DNA from: Candidatus Omnitrophica bacterium CG11_big_fil_rev_8_21_14_0_20_41_12
GTDB taxonomy: Bacteria; Omnitrophota; Gorgyraeia; Gygaellales; Profunditerraquicolaceae
Assembly (NCBI GenBank): GCA_002796135.1
Contig: PCWB01000004.1
Coordinates: 1 to 33,183 of the forward strand
Length of the DNA: 33,183 nucleotides
Reading direction: 5' to 3'
Below, piece by piece: positions 1 to 8,600 of the stretch. A program made the position numbers and the translations under genes. Under the pieces are notes generated by a model that was given only the letters and a program-made list of their open reading frames with translations, had not been told where the DNA came from and did not search any database. The first letter of the stretch is position 1, and each line of letters starts with the position of its first letter.

Positions 1-49
1 CGCTAACGCTCGGGGTTAAATTTTCCAGTTAGGATACAGAAAATTTAAG

Positions 50-78
50 TTACCAGATTAAAGCGTTCTTTACTTGTA
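50..78 (+). promoter_or_regulatory. Two-box element TTACCA-N15-TACTTGTA, copy A, upstream of the porin/amt operon
   Basis: TTACCA at 50-55, TACTTGTA at 71-78, spacer 15 nt; same boxes and spacing at 2743-2771 and 5075-5103. Confidence 0.6.
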
Positions 79-88
79 TTAATGTAAG

Positions 89-150
89 ACACATTGAAGT
101 GTGAGATTTAAACAGCGGCGTTCTATGAAAATAGAGCGCTTTTTTATTTT
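89..150 (+). promoter_or_regulatory. Candidate ANTAR-type attenuator, copy A: P1 hairpin ACAC[ATTGAA]GTGT (89-102), P2 AAC[AGCGGC]GTT (111-122), overlapping the terminator
   Basis: Two hairpins with A1/G4 hexaloops; P2 3' arm lies inside the terminator 5' arm GCGTTCTAT (118-126). Confidence 0.5.
118..150 (+). terminator. Intrinsic terminator in the leader of the porin/amt operon
   Basis: GCGTTCTAT-GAAA-ATAGAGCGC stem-loop followed by TTTTTTATTTT. Confidence 0.8.
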
Positions 151-154
151 AACC

Positions 155-211
155 AGACACAGGCGTCTAAACCGTTTTTAAAAGAGCGGCTAAGGCGCCT
201 TCTCTTTTTAT
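155..211 (+). promoter_or_regulatory. Second hairpin/terminator-like unit in the same leader
   Basis: AGAC[ACAGGC]GTCT (155-168, A1/G4 hexaloop) overlaps the 5' arm of AGGCG...CGCCT (161-165/196-200, inner CCG/CGG), followed by a U-rich TTCTCTTTTTA. Confidence 0.4.
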
Positions 212-219
212 AGGGAGGA

Positions 220-1029
220 ATGATGATGAAAACGCTTAAAACAGGGTTAATCATAAGTTTGTTTTTAGCTACGTTGAGTTTAGGCCCGGTACGAGCAGCT
301 GAAGATGGGTTGTTGGATGGTAATTTGTCAACCTCAGGTATTGAAGTGTCCGGGGAACTGGCCTTTAATTCCATTTATATGTGGAGAGGGATAATGTTGG
401 ATGGAGATGCTGTAGTGCAGCCGGGTTTTTATGTACGTAGCCCGGAATCAAAATTTGGCAGGGTAAAATTAGGAGTATGGTTTAATCACGACCTACAGAA
501 CCAGGATAGCCTAAGATCTAGTGAGACAGATTATATTTTTGATTATACTTATAGTTTTCCCAGCTTAGATCTTTCCACGGGGTTTACTTATTATGATTTT
601 CCTGACGCTGTCCCTCCCGATGGTTCCTCAGGAGGTTTCAGTCGTGAAGCTTACGGCGGAATAACTTTCAACAAGCTACTGCTTTCTCCGGCGATCTACT
701 ATTATTATGATTTTGGTAGAAAAGAAGATGGCGGTGGCCAGGGTAGCTATACAGTGCTTAATTTATCCCACAGCATACCGTTTGTGGTAAGTAAGTATAA
801 TCTGAGCCTAGATCTGTCGGGCCATGTCGGTTATAACAATAAACAGTATTACCGCGGTAAAGGAGGCGATGCAGCTTTAGGCGCAGGGGTTACGGTACCT
901 TTGTTAAAGAATCTAACCTGTAAGCCAAATATTAATTATTCTGTTCCCTGGGGTAATATTAGCGATAAGAATAATGGTAATCAGAAGAACAGGCTCTATG
1001 GTGGTGTTTATATGAGCTATATCTTTTAG
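220..1029 (+). CDS. Outer-membrane beta-barrel protein, TorF/Gcw_chp-like putative porin
   Basis: Signal peptide, alternating aromatic beta-strands, C-terminal Phe, 'SGELAFNSIYMWRGI' opening; located directly upstream of amt. Confidence 0.65.
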   Translation: MMMKTLKTGLIISLFLATLSLGPVRAAEDGLLDGNLSTSGIEVSGELAFNSIYMWRGIMLDGDAVVQPGFYVRSPESKFGRVKLGVWFNHDLQNQDSLRSSETDYIFDYTYSFPSLDLSTGFTYYDFPDAVPPDGSSGGFSREAYGGITFNKLLLSPAIYYYYDFGRKEDGGGQGSYTVLNLSHSIPFVVSKYNLSLDLSGHVGYNNKQYYRGKGGDAALGAGVTVPLLKNLTCKPNINYSVPWGNISDKNNGNQKNRLYGGVYMSYIF

Positions 1030-1094
1030 GGTATCCATAATTTGGAAGCTATGAAATTAATTCAAATAGATCAACGACAGTAAGGAGGTTAACA

Positions 1095-2351
1095 ATGGAA
1101 ACGCAATTTGCAAGTATCAGGGGGATTGATACATTATGGGTTTTATTAGGTGCTTTTTTGGTATTTTTCATGCAGGCAGGATTCGGCATGGTTGAGGCAG
1201 GTTTTATCCGGGCTAAAAATACCTGTAATATACTTACAAAAAACTTTCTCGATTTTTGCATGGCTTCATTAGGATTCTTTATCTTTGGCTATGCGCTTAT
1301 GTTCGGAGAAGGCAATATGTTTATGGGATTAAAAGGTTGGTTTCTGTCAGGCGCTCAATCAGGAGGCAATATTCCTCTTTATGCCTTTTGGTTATTTCAG
1401 GCAGCTTTTTGCGGAGCGGCTGCAACTATCGTTGCCGGGGGTATGGCGGAAAGAATGAAATTTCCGGCTTATCTGGTGTACTCTTTTATTATCTCCGCTT
1501 TTGTATATCCTATTGTCGGGCATTGGATTTGGGGAGGAGGCTGGTTGGCTAAATTTAATTTTGCCGATTTTGCCGGATCTACTGTTGTTCATACTGTAGG
1601 AGGGATTGCCGCCCTTGTCGGGACAATGATTCTGAAACCGCGGATAGGCAAATATAATCCGGATGGTTCTGCTAATGTTATAGCCGGCCATTCTATTCCT
1701 CTTGCTTCTCTAGGAGTATTTATTCTTTGGTTCGGCTGGTTTGGTTTTAATCCCGGATCTACCTTAAGCGTAGGAAACGGAGATTTAATCGCACGCATTG
1801 CACTAAATACAAATTTAGCGGCAGCCATCGGAGGCATATCTGCGATGCTGACAGTTTGGAAACTTTTTGGCAAGCCAGATCTTTCCATGGCGATGAATGG
1901 GGCCTTGGCAGGTTTAGTGGCGATTACTGCCGGATGCGCATATGTTGATCCCTGGGCAGCTATTGTTATCGGAGCAGTGGGAGGAATTATTGTGGTCTTG
2001 GGTGTTATTGTTCTGGATAAGCTTAGGATTGATGATCCCGTGGGCGCGGTACCGGTACATGCGCTTAATGGAGTATGGGGTACTTTGGCTATAGGGTTAT
2101 TCGGGCAAAAAGCTCTGGGTTTAGCCAATAACGGATTGTTTTACGGCGGAGGAATGCAGCAATTAGGGGTTCAGCTATTAGGGGTTGTCAGCGTTGTTGC
2201 GTTTATCGCCGTTACCATGGGGCTGCTTTTTAAAGTTATTAACGCAACAATAGGGTTAAGGGTCAGCCGAGATGAAGAGTTAAGAGGTCTAGATATAGGT
2301 GAGCATGGCATGGAGTCCTATGCTGGTTTCGAGATATTTACAACAGAATAA
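1095..2351 (+). CDS. amt: Ammonium transporter
   Basis: Amt/Mep/Rh family motifs: VFFMQAGFGMVEAGFIRAKN, GHWIWGGGWL, DFAGSTVVHTVGG, GFNPGS, GAVPVHALNGVWGTLAIGLF; SD AAGGAGG. Confidence 0.95.
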   Translation: METQFASIRGIDTLWVLLGAFLVFFMQAGFGMVEAGFIRAKNTCNILTKNFLDFCMASLGFFIFGYALMFGEGNMFMGLKGWFLSGAQSGGNIPLYAFWLFQAAFCGAAATIVAGGMAERMKFPAYLVYSFIISAFVYPIVGHWIWGGGWLAKFNFADFAGSTVVHTVGGIAALVGTMILKPRIGKYNPDGSANVIAGHSIPLASLGVFILWFGWFGFNPGSTLSVGNGDLIARIALNTNLAAAIGGISAMLTVWKLFGKPDLSMAMNGALAGLVAITAGCAYVDPWAAIVIGAVGGIIVVLGVIVLDKLRIDDPVGAVPVHALNGVWGTLAIGLFGQKALGLANNGLFYGGGMQQLGVQLLGVVSVVAFIAVTMGLLFKVINATIGLRVSRDEELRGLDIGEHGMESYAGFEIFTTE

Positions 2352-2387
2352 AATAATTATAAATAAATTTTAAAGGAGGGAAGAAAG

Positions 2388-2729
2388 ATGAAGTTAATAA
2401 TCGCTATGATTCAACCGCATAAATTACCTGATGTAAAAAAAGCGTTATTTGAGGCAGAAGTCCATAAGATGACCGTTAGTAATGTTCTTGGCTGTGGCCA
2501 ACAGAAAGGGTATGCTGAAACTTACCGCGGAGTAATTCACCAGGCTAATCTCTTAAAAAAAGTAAGACTTGAAATTGCCGTTAATGATGATTTTGTTAAG
2601 CCAACCGTTGATGCAATTATTGAGGGAGCTAGAACCGGTAATATCGGAGATGGTAAGATATTAATACAGGATCTAAATGAATGTATACGTATTCGCACCC
2701 AAGAAAAGGGTCCGGTGGCGATCGGGTAA
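2388..2729 (+). CDS. glnK: P-II family nitrogen regulatory protein
   Basis: P-II signatures [14 protein letters not shown] and [12 protein letters not shown]; directly follows amt; T-loop position 51 is His rather than Tyr. Confidence 0.92.
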   Translation: MKLIIAMIQPHKLPDVKKALFEAEVHKMTVSNVLGCGQQKGYAETYRGVIHQANLLKKVRLEIAVNDDFVKPTVDAIIEGARTGNIGDGKILIQDLNECIRIRTQEKGPVAIG

Positions 2730-2742
2730 GAGAAAATTTAGA

Positions 2743-2771
2743 TTACCAAAAACGCCAATTTTCTACTTGTA
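2743..2771 (+). promoter_or_regulatory. Two-box element TTACCA-N15-TACTTGTA, copy B, upstream of glnN
   Basis: TTACCA 2743-2748, TACTTGTA 2764-2771; flank AGAAAATTTA(A/G) shared with copy A. Confidence 0.6.
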
Positions 2772-2777
2772 ATAAGA

Positions 2778-2822
2778 GAACAGGGGCGTTCCGGTAGTTA
2801 AAGAATGCCTCTTTTATTTTTT
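2778..2822 (+). promoter_or_regulatory. Candidate attenuator, copy B: GAAC[AGGGGC]GTTC overlapping the terminator
   Basis: A1/G4 hexaloop hairpin at 2778-2791 overlaps terminator GGGGCGTTC/GAATGCCTC (2783-2791/2803-2811) with U-rich tail. No clear P1 hairpin in this copy. Confidence 0.5.
2783..2822 (+). terminator. Intrinsic terminator between glnK and glnN
   Basis: 9-bp stem (with G-U pairs) followed by TTTTATTTTTT. Confidence 0.75.
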
Positions 2823-2876
2823 GGCGATTGTGGTAAGATAAGTCCAGTATTCCTATAAAATGCAAGGGGGGTATAA

Positions 2877-5072
2877 ATGAGCATAAGACAGAAAGTCCTA
2901 TTTAAAATTAAGAGCACTGTATTAGAAAAAATCGCTACTCCGAAGAAGGTTTCTTCTTATTTTGGAGAGAATATTTTTAGTACGGAAACCATGCAGAAGA
3001 ATATTTCCAAAGGGACCTTTGCAGCATTTAAGACCTGGATGTCTGAAGGCAAGACCATCTCTTTAGCGCAAGCAAACGAGATCGCCAATGCAATGAAAAA
3101 CTGGGCGATTGCCAAAGGTGCCACTTACTATACGCATTGGTTCCAACCGATGACCGGACTTACTGCGGAAAAACATGATAGCTTTATTTCTATTGCCGCT
3201 GTGGGCAAAGTAATCGAGAAATTCTCCGGCAACAAGTTAATTCAGGGTGAACCGGACGCTTCTAGTTTTCCGTCAGGAGGAATCCGCGCAACCTTTGAGG
3301 CCCGGGGTTATACTGCCTGGGATCCTTCCAGCCCCGCCTTTATTATTGAAAGTAAACTCGGTAAAACCTTATGTATTCCTACGATATTTATTTCTTATCA
3401 CGGCGAGGCCTTAGATAAGAAGTTACCGCTTTTACGTTCGGATGAAGCGTTAAACAACTCTGCTGTAGGCCTGCTTAAGCTTTTCGGACATAAGCATGTG
3501 AAAAAAATATTTTCTACCTGTGGGCCGGAGCAGGAGTATTTCTTAATCGATAAAAACTATTATAATTTGCGTCAGGATCTGATTATGACCGGGCGTACTT
3601 TGATCGGAGCGCCAAGCCCCAAAGGCCAGCAATTAGAGGATCAGTATTTTGGCACGATTAAAGAGCGGGTAGTTAATTTTATGTTTGAAGTTGCCGAAGA
3701 AGCCTATAAATTAGGTATTCCTCTGATGACTCGTCATAATGAAGTTGCTCCTCACCAATATGAATTTGCTCCGATATTTGAAGAGTCAAATATTGCCGCT
3801 GATCACAATCAGCTGCTGATGGAGCTGATGAAAAAGATTGCTTTAAGGCATGACATGGTCTGTCTTTTACATGAGAAGCCTTTTGCCGGAATCAACGGTA
3901 GCGGCAAACACTTAAATTGGTCGCTATCCGATGAACAAGGTAATAACTTACTTAATCCCGGAAAGACTCCGGAAGATAATCTGCAGTTTTTAGCAGTATT
4001 AGCTGCGGTTTTAAGAGCGGTCTATCTGCACGCCGACCTATTACGTGCTTCAATTGCTTTAGCCGGTAATGAACACCGCTTAGGAGCTAATGAGGCTCCG
4101 CCGGCAATCATTAGTGTTTTCCTGGGCGGACAGCTTACCTCTATTCTCAATATGATTGAGAAAGGGGTTAAGTCTAAAGTCTCTAAAGCCGATATTATGG
4201 ATTTGGGTATTGGCCGTTTGCCTAAATTTAATAAAGATACAACTGACCGTAACCGCACTTCGCCTTTTGCTTTTACCGGGGCAAAGTTTGAATTCCGCGC
4301 GGTTGGTTCATCGCAAAATATTTCAACTCCGATTGCGGTAATTAACACAATTATCGCTGAAAGTCTTGATTATGTTAAAGATAATATTAAGCGGGCAATC
4401 TCTACCGGCAAAGATTTTAATGCCAGCGTTTTGATGGTAATTTCTAAAGTCGTTAAAGAAACTAAGGATATTCGTTTTGAAGGAAATAACTATTCTGAAG
4501 AGTGGAAGAAAGAAGCTAAAAAAAGAGCTCTGCCGAATGTTGCCGCAACCTATGAAGCGCTTGAGGCTTTAACGAAGAAAGAAAATATCGCTTTGTTTGA
4601 AAGGTATAAAGTTTTCTCAAAAGAAGAATTGGTTGCCCGTTACCATATTTGGATCCATATGTATAATTTAACTCTGGAAATCGAAGCCAATACCTTAAAT
4701 GAGATGGTTAATGCCTCGGTTGTGCCTGCCGGATATGAATATGAAAGGTTATTGGCATCAACTTTGGATGAGCTAGTCAGGTTGCAGAAGGGGGCTGGTT
4801 TGAAAATAGATGCGGCAGCTTTGAGAGATAAAAAAGAACATTTAAGCGAGATAGTTTCAAAAATCTATTACGTGCGTAAAAATGTCGCTGAGATGGTTAA
4901 GCTTTTGGAAAAAGCTAAAAAGATAAGCAATGAAAAACGCGCAGAGCTTTATTTTGAAGAGCTTAAGCCTCTGATGGAGCACATTAGAAAGCACGTTGAT
5001 CAGTTGGAATGTGTGGTTTCCGATGATGCCTGGGATCTTCCGAAGTATCGCGAGATGTTGTTTATAAAATAA
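2877..5072 (+). CDS. glnN: Glutamine synthetase type III
   Basis: 731 aa; GSIII-type motifs PTIFISYHGEALDKKLPLLRS, GPEQEYFLID, TRHNEVAPHQYEFAPIFEE, GSGKHLNWSL, GNEHRLGANEAPPAIISVFLG. Confidence 0.95.
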   Translation: MSIRQKVLFKIKSTVLEKIATPKKVSSYFGENIFSTETMQKNISKGTFAAFKTWMSEGKTISLAQANEIANAMKNWAIAKGATYYTHWFQPMTGLTAEKHDSFISIAAVGKVIEKFSGNKLIQGEPDASSFPSGGIRATFEARGYTAWDPSSPAFIIESKLGKTLCIPTIFISYHGEALDKKLPLLRSDEALNNSAVGLLKLFGHKHVKKIFSTCGPEQEYFLIDKNYYNLRQDLIMTGRTLIGAPSPKGQQLEDQYFGTIKERVVNFMFEVAEEAYKLGIPLMTRHNEVAPHQYEFAPIFEESNIAADHNQLLMELMKKIALRHDMVCLLHEKPFAGINGSGKHLNWSLSDEQGNNLLNPGKTPEDNLQFLAVLAAVLRAVYLHADLLRASIALAGNEHRLGANEAPPAIISVFLGGQLTSILNMIEKGVKSKVSKADIMDLGIGRLPKFNKDTTDRNRTSPFAFTGAKFEFRAVGSSQNISTPIAVINTIIAESLDYVKDNIKRAISTGKDFNASVLMVISKVVKETKDIRFEGNNYSEEWKKEAKKRALPNVAATYEALEALTKKENIALFERYKVFSKEELVARYHIWIHMYNLTLEIEANTLNEMVNASVVPAGYEYERLLASTLDELVRLQKGAGLKIDAAALRDKKEHLSEIVSKIYYVRKNVAEMVKLLEKAKKISNEKRAELYFEELKPLMEHIRKHVDQLECVVSDDAWDLPKYREMLFIK

Positions 5073-5074
5073 GG

Positions 5075-5103
5075 TTACCAGAGTAACCTTATATTTACTT
5101 GTA
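5075..5103 (+). promoter_or_regulatory. Two-box element TTACCA-N15-TACTTGTA, copy C, upstream of the gltB operon
   Basis: TTACCA 5075-5080, TACTTGTA 5096-5103, spacer 15 nt. Confidence 0.6.
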
Positions 5104-5108
5104 TAGAT

Positions 5109-5201
5109 AGGCACATTGTAGTGTCTAGATATTAACGAAAAGAACATAGACGTTCATGATGGCGGAAAACTGTTTTTTTGCCAAAGTGAACGTCTTTTTT
5201 T
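5109..5201 (+). promoter_or_regulatory. Candidate ANTAR-type attenuator, copy C: P1 AGGCAC[ATTGTA]GTGTCT (5109-5126), P2 GAAC[ATAGAC]GTTC (5142-5155), then terminator
   Basis: Two A1/G4 hexaloop hairpins; P2 overlaps terminator 5' arm GACGTTCA. Confidence 0.55.
5148..5201 (+). terminator. Intrinsic terminator upstream of the fis-like/gltB operon
   Basis: AGACGTTCA...TGAACGTCT stem with internal TGGC/GCCA, followed by T7. Confidence 0.8.
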
Positions 5202-5233
5202 ATCGGTTCGATTGATTAAAGTTTAGGCATAAA

Positions 5234-5616
5234 ATGATTACGATATTGATTACCGAGGATGAGTTAAAAGCTAAAGAGGCCCTGACTAAAATGTTAGAGC
5301 AAGAGGGGTATGCTTTATCCGCCGATGCCGAGCAGGGAAATGTGGTCCGGGTCGTAAAAAAAGATTGCATCAGGGATCTGGCTTTTATTAAAGATAAAGT
5401 TATCGAATTAGAAAATTCGTTGTTTACGGAAAAAAAGGTGTATTATATAAATCCGTTTTAGAGGCAATTGAGAAACCTTTGCTTGAACAGACTTTGGAGC
5501 GTTGCGAAGGTAATCAGCTTAAAGCTGCCAGAATATTGGGGATTAATCGCAATACCATGCGGGCAAAAATAAATAAATTAGGGATTGATGTATCAAGATG
5601 GAAGATAAATTTATGA
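5234..5616 (+). CDS. Small Fis/NtrC-type HTH regulator with degenerate receiver-like N-terminus; needs a -1 frameshift at 5431-5437 (127 aa fused product)
   Basis: Frame 0: MITILITEDELKAKEALTKMLEQEGY...LFTEKK. -1 frame from 5437: GVLYKSVLEAIEKPLLEQTLERCEGNQLKAARILGINRNTMRAKINKLGIDVSRWKINL* (Fis-type HTH). Slippery A_AAA_AAG at the junction; stop 5614-5616 overlaps the likely gltB ATG (ATGA). Confidence 0.6.
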
Positions 5617-8600
5617 GCCAGGCGCATTTACCAAAAAAACAGGGTTTATACGACCCGCAGTTTGAACATGACGCCTGCGGGGTAGGATTTGTTTGCAATA
5701 TCAAAGGCAGGAAAAGTAATGATATTGTCAGGCAAGGTTTAGAGGTTCTAAGACGGCTAGCTCATCGTGGCGCAACCGGTTCAGACCCGAAAACCGGCGA
5801 TGGAGCGGGGATCCTTATTCAGTTCCCGCACGATTTTTTTGTTACTATCTGTAAAAAAGAAAAGATTAACCTGCCCCAGGAAGGCCAGTATGCCTCCGGG
5901 ATGGTATTTCTGCCTCAAGATGCCCAGGAGCGCCGGTTCTGCAAAGAAGCATTTGAAAAAATCATTAATAATGAATCCCAGATATTTCTAGGTTGGCGTA
6001 ACGTCCCTGTAAATAATCAGGATATCGGCCAAAGCGCCCGGGAGACCCAGCCTGAAGTTGAGCAGATCTTTATCGGCCGTAATAAAAAAATAAATGATGT
6101 TTTATCTTTTGAACGTAAACTTTATGTAATCCGCAAGCAGGTTGAAAATATTATCCGCGCCTCAATAATAAAACAAAAAACATTTTTTTATATTCCCAGT
6201 TTATCCAGCCGCACCTTTATTTATAAAGGCCTGCTCATGCCGCATCAGGTAGAGAATTTCTTTCTGGATTTAAATGCCAAAGAGATCAAAAGCGCTCTCG
6301 CCCTGGTGCATTCGCGTTACTCGACGAATACTTTTCCGACCTGGGATCTTTCTCAGCCGTTTAGATTTATCGCCCATAACGGAGAGATCAATACCTTAAG
6401 AGGCAATATTAACTGGATGCGCAGCCGCCAGAGCCTTCTGGAGAGTGAGCTCCTGGGCAAGGATTTAAAGAAGATTTTTCCGGTGATTGTTCCGGGGGGA
6501 AGCGATTCGGCAGTAATCGATAATGTTTTTGAACTTTTAATTTTATCCGGCCGTCCCCTGGCGCATGCAATTTCCATGCTCATCCCGGCGGCCTGGGAGC
6601 AGAATAAACTGCTGGCTCAAGGGGTCAGGGCTTTTCATCAATATCATGCCTGCCTTACTGAGCCTTGGGATGGGCCGGCGGCGGTTGCCTTTACCGACGG
6701 TGATTCGATCGGAGCAGTGCTTGACCGCAACGGATTGCGGCCGTGCCGTTATATTGTGACCAAAGATGATTTTGTAGTGATGGCTTCTGAGGTAGGGGTT
6801 TTGAATATTGATCCGGATAAGATTATCCACTCCGGACGGCTTGAACCGGGCAAGACTTTCTTTATCGATACCAAAGCCGGCTGCATCATTGAAGACAGCC
6901 AGATCAAAAAAGAACTGGCTCAGGCCAAGCCTTATGAACAATGGGTTAAGAAAAATATATTGAAGCTGGACAGCTTAAAAGATGAGGTTCCTAAAAAAGA
7001 CCAGACCGATACTTTAACGCAGCTAAAAGCTTTTGATTATACGCGGGAAGATTTGAAAACAATTATTAAGCCAATGGCCGAAGGCGCCCAGGAGCCGATA
7101 GGCTCGATGGGCAATGATACCCCGCATGCCGTACTTTCAGAGAAGCCGCAGCTTCTGTTCTCATATTTTAAGCAATTATTTGCCCAGGTAACTAATCCTC
7201 CGATTGACCCTATCCGGGAAGAGCTGGTGATGAGTTTAGCCAGCTATTTAGGACCGGAAAAGAATATCTTAAGCGACACAGAAGGCCACTGCCATAAATT
7301 GTTAGTTGCCCGCCCGGTGCTTAGCGATATTGAAATTGCGAAAATCCGTAAAATTAAAAAAAATGGTTTTAAAACTAAAACCATCTCGTTGCTTTTTAGG
7401 ACAGACGGAAAAATCGATTTTGCCAAAGAGCTTAAAAAAATATGCAGGGAAACGAAATCGGCAATTAAGGCAGGCTATATTTTTATTATTTTAAGCGACC
7501 GCGGAGTAGGAGAATACTGTGCCAGTATCCCCAGCCTTCTGGCGGTTTCCGCACTGCACCATTATTTGGTGCGGCGTTCTTTACGCACCCAGATCAGTAT
7601 TATTTTAGAGAGCGCAGAGCCGCGTGAGGTGAATCATTTTGCCTTGCTCTTTGCCTACGGAGTTGATTGTGTTAATCCGTATCTTGTTTTTAGGGCCCTG
7701 TTGAAAATGGTTAACGAAAAAGAACTTAACCTCGATATCGAAAAAGCCGGGCATAATTATATTAAAGCGGTAGATAAAGGGATCTTAAAGATCCTTTCTA
7801 AAATGGGTATTTCAACTTTACAGAGTTATCGCGGCGCGCAGATCTTTGAAGCAGTAGGATTGAATCAAAACCTCATCGAAGAATATTTTACCGGAACTTC
7901 TTCCAGGATCAGCGGGGCATCTCTGGGCGTAATTGCTAAAGAGGCGGTTATGCGCCATCAGGAGGCTTTTCCGTCGAGCCCGTTTCAAACAGATCATCTG
8001 GCTAGCGGGGGGGCCTATCAATGGAAGCGCGACGGAGAATTTCATCTCTGGAATCCGGAAAGTATCGCGGCTTTGCAGGATGCCGCGCGTAATAATGACG
8101 CCAAAAAATATCAGGAGTTTTCCGGTTTAATCAATGATCAATCAAAAAATCCGACTACCTTAAGAAGTTTATTAAAGTTTAAAATACAAAAGACTATTCC
8201 GTTAGGTGAAGTTGAGCCGGTTGAAGAGATTGTCAAAAGATTTGCCACCGGGGCAATGAGCTTCGGCTCGATCAGCCGCTCCACACATGAAACCATCGCT
8301 ATTGCGATGAATAGATTAAAGGGTAGGTCAAATACCGGAGAAGGGGGAGAGGACCCGGCGCGTTTTACTCCGCTAGCTAATGGTGATTCTGCCAGGAGCG
8401 CAATCAAACAGGTTGCCTCCGGAAGGTTCGGGGTAACCACAAATTATTTAATTAATGCCGATGAAATACAAATTAAAATGGCCCAAGGCGCAAAACCCGG
8501 AGAAGGAGGCCAGCTTCCCGGGCATAAGGTCAGTGCGATAATTGCTAAGACCCGTTATACTACGCCCGGGGTTACTTTGATTTCTCCTCCTCCGCACCAC

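Noticed and set aside
50-78. Sigma-54 promoter at the TTACCA/TACTTGTA element
   Set aside because: No GG-N10-GC (TGGCAC-N5-TTGCA) pattern in any of the three copies.
50-150. Glutamine (glnA/downstream-peptide) riboswitch in the nitrogen leaders
   Set aside because: The conserved glnA-motif junction sequences as I remember them are not present, and the three leaders share a simple hexaloop hairpin instead of a three-stem junction. A covariance search would be decisive.
144-374. 76-aa minus-strand ORF across the leader and porin start
   Set aside because: Overlaps the attenuator and the porin signal peptide; no RBS or domain evidence.
1589-2128. 179-aa minus-strand ORF opposite amt
   Set aside because: Antisense shadow of a clear amt gene; composition is that of a reverse-complement reading with no recognisable domain.
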